DNA of 42,716 bases from the NCBI GenBank assembly GCA_946494345.1, contig CAMMBX010000003.1:1-42716 (forward strand). The letters are read 5' to 3'. A program made the translations under genes and the position numbers. Position 1 is the first letter of the stretch, and each line of letters opens with the position of its first letter. This stretch comes from an uncultured Mycoplasmatota bacterium. GTDB taxonomy: Bacteria > Bacillota_I > Bacilli_A > RF39 > UBA660. The notes under the pieces were generated by a model, which made no database searches, was not told the origin of the DNA, and saw nothing but the letters and a program-made list of their open reading frames with translations. Below, one piece after another: positions 23,649-31,218 of this stretch.

Positions 23649-25883
23649 ATGAAGTTAAAATTTAGAGCCGATAAAGACGATGTAATGATTTTTCTTGTTT
23701 TTGCTGTCTTTTTACTTTATATTGTAGCGATAGGAATTGTTAATTTACATTCTTTTGCTACTCTAGGATATTTTAGTGGTCTTAATCCATTTCCAGCTTT
23801 TGCTCCTAAATTTTTATGGATAACTTTAATTGTTTATTTTGTAGCGTTAATAGGTATGCTTGTTAGTGTTAAGTCTTATTTCTTTGAAATGGAAAAAGGA
23901 ATAGGTTTTACTACAGAGAAAAAAGATAAAGGTTATTCTAGATGGGCTAAAGATAAAGAGATGAAAGAAGAACTAGTTATGGTTACACCTGAACAAGAGA
24001 CTAGTGAGGCAGCAGGTGTTCCTATAATATTAAAAGATCATGAAGCTTGGGTTGATAATGGTGAGTATCATACTTTAGTTATTGGTTCTACTGGTTCTGG
24101 TAAGACTCAAACTGTTATTAAGCCTACAGTTAAATTACTTGCTAAAGCAGGGGAATCTATGATTATTACTGACCCTAAAGGTGAGATTTATGAATCTACT
24201 GCTAATATGTTAAGAGATAAAGGGTATGACGTACAAATACTTAATTTCCGTGATCCACAAAATGGTAGTAGTTGGAATCCTTTATCACTTCCTTATAGAA
24301 TGTATAAGAGTGGTAATCAAGATAAAGCCATTGAGTTACTTGATGACCTTGCTTTAAATATTCTTTATGATGAGTCTAGTAATAATAGTGATCCTTTCTG
24401 GGAAAAAACATCAGCTGATTACTTTTCAGGTGTTGCTTTAGGTCTTTTTGAAGATGCTAAAGAAGATGAAATTAATATTAATAGTATTAGTTTGATGACA
24501 ACAGTAGGAGAAGAGAAGTTTGGTGGTTCTACTTATATTAAAGAATACTTTTCCTTTAAAGATCCTGCTGGGGCTGCTTCTATTAATGCTTCTAGTACGA
24601 TTAATGCACCTAATGATACTAAGGGATCAATCTTATCAGTTTTTAGACAAAAAATTAAGTTATTTGCATCACGTGAAAACTTATCAGAAATGCTTAGTCA
24701 TAGTGATATAGAACTTGCTGATATTGGTAGACGTAAGACAGCTTTATTTATAGTTGTTCAAGATGAAAAGAAGACATATCATTCATTAGTTACAATTCTT
24801 TTGAAACAATGTTATGAAACATTAATTGATGTGGCTCAAGAAAATGGGGGAGAACTTCCTATTAGAACTAACTTTTTACTTGATGAGTTTGCTAATATGC
24901 CACCACTAAAAGATGTTACAACTATGATTACGGCGGCTCGTTCTCGTAAAATTAGATTTACAATGATTATTCAAAACTATGCACAATTAAATCAAGTTTA
25001 TGGTAAAGAAAATGCAGAGACTATTAGAGGTAACTGTGGTAATTTAATATATTTGATTTCAACAGAACTTGCATCACTAGAAGAAATATCTAAGATGTGT
25101 GGTGAGGTTAAGTCTAAGTCTGAAGATAAGACTGCTTCTACACCATTAGTTACTATTTCTGATTTACAGAGAATGAAGCAGTTTGAAGTTATTATCTTAA
25201 GAATGAGAAAACAACCATTTAAGACAAAATTTACTCCTGATTATAAACTTAATTGGGGTAAAGATTATCCTAAAGCTACATATCCTGTTAGAGAGAAAAT
25301 GCCAGTTCATACTTTTGATATAAAGACTTTTGTTAAGGAAAAGAAAAAAGAAAAACTACTTGAGATGATGAATAGTGCTAATCCTAATGGTAATCCTTCT
25401 AATGGTTCGACACCAGGTTTTGTACCCCCTAATTTATTTGGAATAGGATCAGGACCTAGTAATCCAATGAATCAAACATCAAATTCTTCGCTTAGACCTC
25501 CTAGACAAGATAGACCTATTAATACTAATGATATACCAGCATTTTTAAATCCTAATTTAGAATCTAATAATCCTTCTTCTACTGCAAAGAAACCAGCTTT
25601 TGATGTTGATGAATTAGTTAAGAAGATAGATGCTAAGATTGCTGAGTTAGAAAAAGAAGAAGCGATGAATAAACAGAAACAACAACAAAAGATGGAAGCG
25701 ATGAAAGCTAAAGAGGCGAAACCAGTTACTGATGTATCTCCAGTTAAAGAAGTGGTTAATAGTCCAATACCTGAAGTTAATAAGGAAGTAAAACCTGTTA
25801 AAGAACAACCTAAAAAAGAAGTTAATTTAAGTCTTGATGATGATGACGATGATGATTTCTTTGATGATTTCTTTGATGAGTAA
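23649..25883 (+). CDS. virD4: VirD4/TraG-type coupling ATPase
   Basis: ATG 23649 is chosen because GGAGGAG at 23636-23642 precedes it; the in-frame ATG at 23634 lies before that site. The 744-residue protein has two membrane helices (about 11-32 and 53-75), Walker A GSTGSGKT at 146-153 and Walker B FLLDEF at 409-414. These are standard for the receptor that selects substrates and feeds them to a T4SS. The C-terminal 170 residues are unusual: an Asn/Pro/Ser-rich linker, a Lys/Glu-rich helix and a tail of almost pure Asp and Phe. No relaxase is seen nearby, so the substrate may be protein. Confidence 0.93.
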   Translation: MKLKFRADKDDVMIFLVFAVFLLYIVAIGIVNLHSFATLGYFSGLNPFPAFAPKFLWITLIVYFVALIGMLVSVKSYFFEMEKGIGFTTEKKDKGYSRWAKDKEMKEELVMVTPEQETSEAAGVPIILKDHEAWVDNGEYHTLVIGSTGSGKTQTVIKPTVKLLAKAGESMIITDPKGEIYESTANMLRDKGYDVQILNFRDPQNGSSWNPLSLPYRMYKSGNQDKAIELLDDLALNILYDESSNNSDPFWEKTSADYFSGVALGLFEDAKEDEININSISLMTTVGEEKFGGSTYIKEYFSFKDPAGAASINASSTINAPNDTKGSILSVFRQKIKLFASRENLSEMLSHSDIELADIGRRKTALFIVVQDEKKTYHSLVTILLKQCYETLIDVAQENGGELPIRTNFLLDEFANMPPLKDVTTMITAARSRKIRFTMIIQNYAQLNQVYGKENAETIRGNCGNLIYLISTELASLEEISKMCGEVKSKSEDKTASTPLVTISDLQRMKQFEVIILRMRKQPFKTKFTPDYKLNWGKDYPKATYPVREKMPVHTFDIKTFVKEKKKEKLLEMMNSANPNGNPSNGSTPGFVPPNLFGIGSGPSNPMNQTSNSSLRPPRQDRPINTNDIPAFLNPNLESNNPSSTAKKPAFDVDELVKKIDAKIAELEKEEAMNKQKQQQKMEAMKAKEAKPVTDVSPVKEVVNSPIPEVNKEVKPVKEQPKKEVNLSLDDDDDDDFFDDFFDE

Positions 25884-25887
25884 AAAA

Positions 25888-25909
25888 CTTTAAATTTTGT
25901 AATTTAAAG
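25888..25909 (+). terminator. Weak hairpin after virD4
   Basis: CTTTAAATT, loop TTGT, AATTTAAAG give a perfect 9-bp AT-rich stem 5 bases after the stop. No T run follows. Confidence 0.35.
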
Positions 25910-25940
25910 GTAATTTAGAATTGAAAATTAAAAATTTAGT

Positions 25941-25972
25941 GGGCGAATTTATTAAATTTGACCTGCTTTTTT
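25941..25972 (+). terminator. Rho-independent terminator closing the Tad/T4SS locus
   Basis: GGGCGAATTT pairs, with one mismatch, to AAATTTGACC, and a run of six T follows. The remaining gap up to 26103 is AT-rich, with no further gene seen. Confidence 0.55.
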
Positions 25973-26103
25973 GTTTTAATTTGTAAAGTTCATAATTTTA
26001 CATATATTTAATTCTGTGTTATTTTAATTTTGTATTAACACGATTAGTATTTAAACAAAATTAGCGAAAGGAGATGATAGTTTAAGATATAGTATGGGAT
26101 GTA

Positions 26104-26436
26104 TTGATTATAGATATAAATCTAAGTCAAGATGTTTATTATGATTTAACAAGAAAATCGATTAATTTTGATTTAGATACTAATAAAATAAAAGAAGTAT
26201 ATCCTAAAACTTATACTAATGCTTATTATGAAATAAAGGAATATTTAGAAGATATTGGTTATAAGCATAGACAAGGTTCTGGATATATTTCTGTTCATGT
26301 TAAAACATTTGCAGAAGTAGAACAAGATATGATAGATTTAAGTAATATTTTAAATTGGTTAAAGTATTGTATTAAAAAAATAGATGTAACTAGTGTAGGC
26401 GATAGATATGATATGCTTGAAGTTATTAATGATTAA
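26104..26436 (+). CDS. VapD-like endoribonuclease, start uncertain
   Basis: The product (about 110 residues) carries the VapD core: KSINFDLDT, then KTYTNAYYEIKEYLEDIGYKH and QGSGYIS, with DLSNILNWLKYCIKKI later. VapD proteins are Cas2-fold ribonucleases, often toxins. In that family the chain usually starts only a few residues before FDLDT; here 18 residues precede this motif. The only in-frame start is TTG 26104. A good ribosome site (AAAGGAG, 26067-26073) lies too far upstream, and the ATG next to it meets a stop after three codons in the same frame. The 5' end may therefore be damaged, or an unusual start is used. Confidence 0.7.
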   Translation: MIIDINLSQDVYYDLTRKSINFDLDTNKIKEVYPKTYTNAYYEIKEYLEDIGYKHRQGSGYISVHVKTFAEVEQDMIDLSNILNWLKYCIKKIDVTSVGDRYDMLEVIND

Positions 26437-26493
26437 TAGTAACACTTGCAAATATAAGATTAAAATTTAATTATAATGAGGAGTTGATTAAAA

Positions 26494-26838
26494 ATGATGA
26501 TGGAAATTTATTTTGACGAAGAAAAGTGTAAAAGGAATAATTATGATATTAATGAAAGATATAAGATTATAGATGATTTCTTTGAAAAAAATAATGTAAA
26601 GAAAATAGATAAAGGGGTGTATCTTGGTTCTAAAGATGACTTTGTAACCTTTTCGAAGGCCAATATAAATTTACCAAGGACTAAATGGTTTAGAGATATA
26701 ATAGATAAGATGTATTGGAGAGTAGAAGGATTGTCCCCTGCTTATAGGGAGGACTGTATGGAAGCTTATTATAATTCTAGAAAGCACTTTTTAGCATTTG
26801 CTAAGAAAAAAAATATTAATGTAGAAGATATGAATTAG
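26494..26838 (+). CDS. Unknown small protein downstream of vapD-like gene
   Basis: I do not recognise this soluble, charged 114-residue protein. It begins MMMEIYFDEEKCKR, with three ATG codons in a row after GAGGAG. It has no membrane segment. WFRDIIDKMYWR and AYYNSRKHFLAFAKKK suggest a helical protein. It follows the VapD-like gene by 57 bases in the same direction, so it could be an antitoxin-like partner, but nothing in the sequence proves it. A short stretch after its stop looks like a second copy of its own beginning. Confidence 0.5.
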   Translation: MMMEIYFDEEKCKRNNYDINERYKIIDDFFEKNNVKKIDKGVYLGSKDDFVTFSKANINLPRTKWFRDIIDKMYWRVEGLSPAYREDCMEAYYNSRKHFLAFAKKKNINVEDMN

Positions 26839-26861
26839 ATATTTTGATGAAGAGGAATGTA
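26839..26861 (+). pseudogene. Possible remnant repeating the start of the previous gene
   Basis: In another frame, bases 26837-26863 encode RYFDEEECR, close to IYFDEEKCK at residues 5-13 of the gene just upstream. The frame then runs into the terminator. It may be what is left of a tandem duplicate. Confidence 0.3.
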
Positions 26862-26890
26862 GAGATTTAATTATCTTAAATTTCTCTTTT
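26862..26890 (+). terminator. Terminator before the NAD cluster
   Basis: GAGATTTAA pairs with TTAAATTTCTC around loop TTATC, with a small bulge, and is followed by TTTTATT. Confidence 0.45.
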
Positions 26891-26918
26891 ATTAATTTTA
26901 AAAAAATTAAAAAAATAG

Positions 26919-26947
26919 TTGACAAATTATTCTCTTATTAATATAAT
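26919..26947 (+). promoter_or_regulatory. Consensus sigma-A promoter of the NAD salvage cluster
   Basis: TTGACA (26919-26924), exactly 17 bases, then TATAAT (26942-26947). Both boxes are perfect. The -10 lies inside a 21-bp palindrome, so strong repression is likely when a regulator is bound. Confidence 0.85.
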
Positions 26948-26955
26948 GTTAATAA
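26935..26955 (+). promoter_or_regulatory. Operator candidate 1 (NrtR-type palindrome)
   Basis: TTATTAA, 7 bases, TTAATAA form a 21-bp palindrome whose centre is the -10 box of the pncA promoter. An NrtR-type regulator is encoded downstream in the same cluster, and NrtR operators are known as palindromes of about this size. Confidence 0.65.
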
Positions 26956-26989
26956 CAAGTTTAATTACTTGCTTATTTCTTAACTTATG

Positions 26990-27010
26990 TTATTAATAAA
27001 AAGTTAATAA
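26990..27010 (+). promoter_or_regulatory. Operator candidate 2 (same palindrome)
   Basis: TTATTAA, 7 bases, TTAATAA again, 55 bases after the first site and just before the GAGGAGGAG ribosome site of pncA. Arms are identical in both sites and only the 7-base spacer differs. Confidence 0.65.
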
Positions 27011-27024
27011 GAGGAGGAGTTGTT

Positions 27025-27612
27025 ATGAAAGTTGAGAATTTAAAAATTTATACTAAAGCTTTAATTATAGTAGATATGATTAATGGCTTTGTTAAGGAAG
27101 GAGTATTACATGATGAAGAAATTTCAAGAGTTATACCTAGACAAATAGAACTTATAAAAGAATATCATGATACTAATGGATTAGTAGTATTTATTCAAGA
27201 TACTCATACAATAGACTCTACAGAACATAAGAGATTTCCTGATGTTCATTGTATTAAAGGTAGTGGTGAAGAAGAGGTAGTTTCTTTATTAAAACCTTTT
27301 ACATTTTTGGATAATACTATTTGTATTCCTAAAAACTCTACAAGTTTTATGGAAGCAGAGAAGTTTAGAAAAGTCGTAGAAGATGCCACTAATATAAGGG
27401 AGTTTGATATAGTAGGTTGTTGTACTGATATATGTGTTTGTAATGGTTCTATTGGTCTTGCAAACTATCTTGATGAACATAATAGAGAGGCATTAATAAA
27501 AGTTCATCTTGATGCTATTGCGACATTTAATGAAAAAAATAGAAAAGAATATGTAGATTCAGCTTGCTTACTTATGGAACAACAAGGAATTCAGTTAGTT
27601 AAAAAAAATTAG
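27025..27612 (+). CDS. pncA: Nicotinamidase-like isochorismatase-family hydrolase
   Basis: The 195-residue enzyme has the cysteine hydrolase triad: Asp17 in IVDMINGF, a Lys in HCIKGSGEEE (Lys77) and Cys136 in GCCTDICV. A nicotinamidase turns nicotinamide into nicotinic acid, the first step of NAD salvage. The next gene encodes the enzyme using that product, which strongly supports this role over other family members. It has a perfect promoter with two palindromic sites upstream, so it is likely the regulated head of the cluster. GAGGAGGAG precedes the ATG. Confidence 0.85.
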   Translation: MKVENLKIYTKALIIVDMINGFVKEGVLHDEEISRVIPRQIELIKEYHDTNGLVVFIQDTHTIDSTEHKRFPDVHCIKGSGEEEVVSLLKPFTFLDNTICIPKNSTSFMEAEKFRKVVEDATNIREFDIVGCCTDICVCNGSIGLANYLDEHNREALIKVHLDAIATFNEKNRKEYVDSACLLMEQQGIQLVKKN

Positions 27613-27655
27613 ATTTTGATATTAATATTTTTGATAAAAAGAAAGGAATGATATT

Positions 27656-29095
27656 ATGATTAATAAAACAATGATGACTGATTTTTATGAATTAACTATG
27701 GCAGAGACTTATTTTAATGAAGGGAAGATGGATGAGATTGTTTATTTTGATGTTTTCTTCCGTAAGAATCCTTTTGATGGAGGATATACTATAAGTGGTG
27801 GATTAGAAGAGACTATTAACTATATTAAAAACTTTAAATATGATGAAGAGTTTATAAATTATTTGCAAGGATTAGGAAACTTTAGTGAGGAGTTTTTAAA
27901 ATATCTTTCTACACTTAGGTTTAAAGGTGATATTTATGCTGTACCTGATGGAACTTTTGTCTTTCCAAATGAACCTGTAATGACAGTTAGAACTGATATA
28001 ATTACGGCCCAACTTATTGAAACAGCATTACTTGCCAACTTTAATCATGCAGCACTTGTTACTACTAAGTCTAAAAGAATTACGAAAGAAGCTTCTGTCC
28101 CTGTTATGGAGTTTGGCTTAAGAAGAGCAAGAGGGCTAGATTCTGGTGTGGAAGCTAGTAAATATGCATATATTGGAGGTTGTGTTGGAACTTCTAACAC
28201 ATATGCTGGATATAAATTTGATATTCCAGTAATGGGAACAATGGCTCATTCTTTGATTATGGAAAGTGATGATGAGTATGAGGCATTCTTAAGTTATGCT
28301 AAGAGTAATAAAGATAACTGTGTATTTCTTGTAGATACATATGATACTCTTAGAAGTGGTATTCCTAATGCTATTAGAGTTGCTAAAGATTATCTTGTTC
28401 CTAATGGTTATAAATTTAAAGGTATAAGAATAGATAGTGGTGATTTAGCTTATCTATCTAAAGAAGCAAGGAAGATGTTAGATAAAGAAGGATTTACTGA
28501 TACTACTATTTGTTTATCTAATGGTTTAGATGAATATACAATTAGAGACTTAGTTAGACAAGGTGCAGTTTTTGATAGTTTAGGAGTTGGTGATAATATT
28601 TCTGCTTCAAAAGAAAGAGTTGGAGGTGTCTATAAATTAGTAGCAGTAGAAGATGATAATAAAATAAGTCCTCGCATTAAAGTTAGTAATGATAGTGCTA
28701 AGACTATTAATCCTGGATATAAAAAAGTATATCGTTTCTATGATAAAAATACAGGCTATGCTTTAGGTGATGTTGTCTCTTTAGCGGATGAAGTAATAAA
28801 TAAAAATCATTATACCTTAGTTCATCCTGTTGATACTTGGAAAAGACAAGAGCTTACTAATTATAATATTAGATCTTTGCTTGTTCCAATATTTAAAGAT
28901 GGTAAATTAGTTTATAATGATAAAACTTTGTTAGAAAAAAAGAATTATTGTGATGATGAGTTTAAGACATTTTATCCTGAAGTTACAAGAATTGATAATC
29001 CTCATGAATATTATGTTGATTTATCAGATAAACTAAGAATGTTAAAAAATAAAATGATTGAAGAACATAAAAATAAGGTATTGATAAAAAAATGA
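27656..29095 (+). CDS. pncB: Nicotinate phosphoribosyltransferase
   Basis: The 479-residue protein shows the family start MTDFYELTMAETYF, FFRKNPFDGGYTISGG, the loop with EFGLRRARG and GGCVGTSN, and RIDSGDLAYL. It joins nicotinic acid to phosphoribosyl pyrophosphate to give nicotinate mononucleotide in the cytoplasm. Length is normal for the Gram-positive form. It follows pncA by 43 bases, with AAAGGAA as ribosome site. Its TGA stop overlaps the ATG of a small frameshifted gene. Confidence 0.95.
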   Translation: MINKTMMTDFYELTMAETYFNEGKMDEIVYFDVFFRKNPFDGGYTISGGLEETINYIKNFKYDEEFINYLQGLGNFSEEFLKYLSTLRFKGDIYAVPDGTFVFPNEPVMTVRTDIITAQLIETALLANFNHAALVTTKSKRITKEASVPVMEFGLRRARGLDSGVEASKYAYIGGCVGTSNTYAGYKFDIPVMGTMAHSLIMESDDEYEAFLSYAKSNKDNCVFLVDTYDTLRSGIPNAIRVAKDYLVPNGYKFKGIRIDSGDLAYLSKEARKMLDKEGFTDTTICLSNGLDEYTIRDLVRQGAVFDSLGVGDNISASKERVGGVYKLVAVEDDNKISPRIKVSNDSAKTINPGYKKVYRFYDKNTGYALGDVVSLADEVINKNHYTLVHPVDTWKRQELTNYNIRSLLVPIFKDGKLVYNDKTLLEKKNYCDDEFKTFYPEVTRIDNPHEYYVDLSDKLRMLKNKMIEEHKNKVLIKK

Positions 29096-29248
29096 GAAAA
29101 GAGAAATTAAAAGAATTAAATAATAGTTAAAGAACATAATTTAGATGAAAATGAATTTGTAAAATACTTTCTTTGTAGTTATGAGGAAGCTTTAGAACTG
29201 ATTAATATGGCTTATATTAAAGATATTCAATCTAAATATGCTTTATAA
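29092..29248 (+). pseudogene. Frameshifted small gene coupled to pncB
   Basis: An ATG overlaps the pncB stop (ATGA). The frame reads MRKEKLKELNNS and stops at once, but one base shift restores a frame VKEHNLDENEFVKYF, running on to DIQSKYAL and a stop at 29246-29248. Together they would give a soluble, charged protein of about 50 residues. The ATGA coupling and the coding look of the second part suggest a real small gene with a one-base insertion near 29130, or a sequencing error. Function unknown. Confidence 0.5.
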
Positions 29249-29278
29249 TTATCTAGAAATATATTAAGAGGTGATTAA

Positions 29279-31192
29279 ATGAAAGAATATGGATTTGTTA
29301 GAGTAGGGGCAATTGTTAATAAATTAGTACTTGCTAGTCCTATTTCTAATGCTAAAGAGATTGTTAAAATGATTAAGGAGGCTTATAGTAAAGATATATC
29401 TATTGTTGCAACACCTGAACTTGCTCTTACGGGATATACTTGTGGGGATTTGTTTTTACAAGATCAGTTACTTAATACGTCTTTAGAAGCTTTAAAAATT
29501 ATTCTTGATGAGACTAAGGATTTAGATATTATTTCTATTATAGGTATGCCTATAAGATGTAATAATCAATTGATAAACAGTGCAGTTGTAATAGAAAAAG
29601 GTGATATTCTTGGTGTAGTTCCTAAAAGTTATATACCAAACTATTCTGAATTCTATGAAAAGAGATGGTTTACTTCTAGTTTTGATTTAAGAAGTGATGA
29701 AGTTAAACTATTAGGTAAAAACGTACCTATTTCTACAAAGCTTCTATTTAGAGATAAAGAAATGAATGAGATTACTTTTGCAATTGAAATTTGTGAAGAC
29801 TTATGGGCTGTGAATGCTCCTAGTAATAATCACTGTTTAAATGGAGCCTCTATTATCTTTAATTTATCTAGTAGTAATGAAATAGTAGGTAAACACAGTT
29901 ATCGTAAAACTTTAGTCTCTTCTTCCTCTTCTAAAACAATATCAGGTTATGTCTATGTAAGTAGTGGAATAATGGAATCTAGTTCAGATTTATTATTTGG
30001 AGGAGCTTCTTTAATTTATGAAAATGGAAAGTTGTTGAAAGAAAATAAACGTTTTCTAATAGAGAGTAATTTGATTTATGCTGATATCGATGTCTTTAAT
30101 CTAATTAATGAAAGATGTCGTAATAGTAGTTTTACTAGTAGTGTTTATAGTGGTGATTATAAAGTTATTGAAGTAGAAGTTAGTGATAAAATAAAGAAAT
30201 TAGATAGAGCTTATAAGATGTATCCTTTTGTTCCTAATACTTTACAAGATGAAAGATTTAATGAGATCTTAGAAATACAAAGTAGTGCTCTTGCAAGAAG
30301 AGTTATGCAATTAAATTATACAAAATGTGTTATTGGAATGTCAGGAGGACTTGATTCTACTCTTGCTTTTCTAGTTATAGTTAGAGCTTTTAGAAAGTTA
30401 GATCTCGATACTAAAAACATTATTGGAGTTACAATGCCTGGATTTGGTACTACGGATAGGACTTATAATAATGCCATTAACTTAGTAAAAGAATATGGAG
30501 CGACTTTAAAAGAAGTTAGTATAAAAGAAGCCTCTTTATTACATATGAGGGATATTGGCTTAGATGAAAATGATAGAAGTGTTACTTATGAAAATATTCA
30601 AGCAAGAGAGAGAACGCAAATACTTATGGATATTGCTAATATGGTAGGGGGTATTGTTATTGGTACGGGTGATCTATCAGAACTTGCTTTAGGATGGTGT
30701 ACTTATAATGGAGATCATATGAGTATGTATGCAGTTAATTCATCTATTCCTAAGACTTTAGTAAGACATTTAGTAGAATATGTTAAAAATAATAGTGAGG
30801 AAAAGAGAAAAAAAATTTTAACTGATATTTTAGATACTCCTATATCACCTGAATTGTTACCACCTGATGAAGCAGGGAATATCTTACAAAAAACAGAGTC
30901 TAGTATAGGTCCATATGTTTTACATGATTTCTTTTTATATCATTTATTAAGACATGGAACATCTTTTAAAAAAATATATTTACTTGCTAAATTAACATTT
31001 AAAGATAATTTTACTAATGACGAGATTAAAAAATGGTTAAAAGTATTTATTAAACGTTTTTACACACAACAGTTTAAAAGAAATGCTATGCCTGATGGGG
31101 TTAAGGTTGGTAGTGTGTCTTTATCTCCAAGAGGAGATTTAAGAATGCCAAGTGATGCTAGTTATGAGGAGATTCTTGAAGAATTAGATTAG
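29279..31192 (+). CDS. nadE: Glutamine-dependent NAD+ synthase
   Basis: The 637-residue enzyme has two domains. The N-terminal nitrilase-like glutaminase domain has Glu47 (ATPELALTGYTCGDLF), Lys116 (VVPKSYIPNY) and Cys172 (IEICEDLW). The C-terminal synthetase domain has the ATP pyrophosphatase loop SGGLDS at 355-360 and GTGDLSELALGW. It makes NAD from deamido-NAD, taking ammonia from glutamine. Both active sites look intact. AGAGGTG precedes the ATG. It is the final step of the pathway encoded around it. Confidence 0.95.
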   Translation: MKEYGFVRVGAIVNKLVLASPISNAKEIVKMIKEAYSKDISIVATPELALTGYTCGDLFLQDQLLNTSLEALKIILDETKDLDIISIIGMPIRCNNQLINSAVVIEKGDILGVVPKSYIPNYSEFYEKRWFTSSFDLRSDEVKLLGKNVPISTKLLFRDKEMNEITFAIEICEDLWAVNAPSNNHCLNGASIIFNLSSSNEIVGKHSYRKTLVSSSSSKTISGYVYVSSGIMESSSDLLFGGASLIYENGKLLKENKRFLIESNLIYADIDVFNLINERCRNSSFTSSVYSGDYKVIEVEVSDKIKKLDRAYKMYPFVPNTLQDERFNEILEIQSSALARRVMQLNYTKCVIGMSGGLDSTLAFLVIVRAFRKLDLDTKNIIGVTMPGFGTTDRTYNNAINLVKEYGATLKEVSIKEASLLHMRDIGLDENDRSVTYENIQARERTQILMDIANMVGGIVIGTGDLSELALGWCTYNGDHMSMYAVNSSIPKTLVRHLVEYVKNNSEEKRKKILTDILDTPISPELLPPDEAGNILQKTESSIGPYVLHDFFLYHLLRHGTSFKKIYLLAKLTFKDNFTNDEIKKWLKVFIKRFYTQQFKRNAMPDGVKVGSVSLSPRGDLRMPSDASYEEILEELD

Positions 31193-31218
31193 TATATTGT
31201 TAAGAAGAAGGAGATAGT

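Noticed and set aside
374..25883. Integrative and conjugative element
   Set aside because: No relaxase, recombinase, attachment repeats or tRNA edge are visible, so transfer is not supported.
26470..26476. TATAAT before the unknown small gene as its promoter
   Set aside because: It overlaps the area just 2-3 bases before the ribosome site, so a transcript from it would lack that site.
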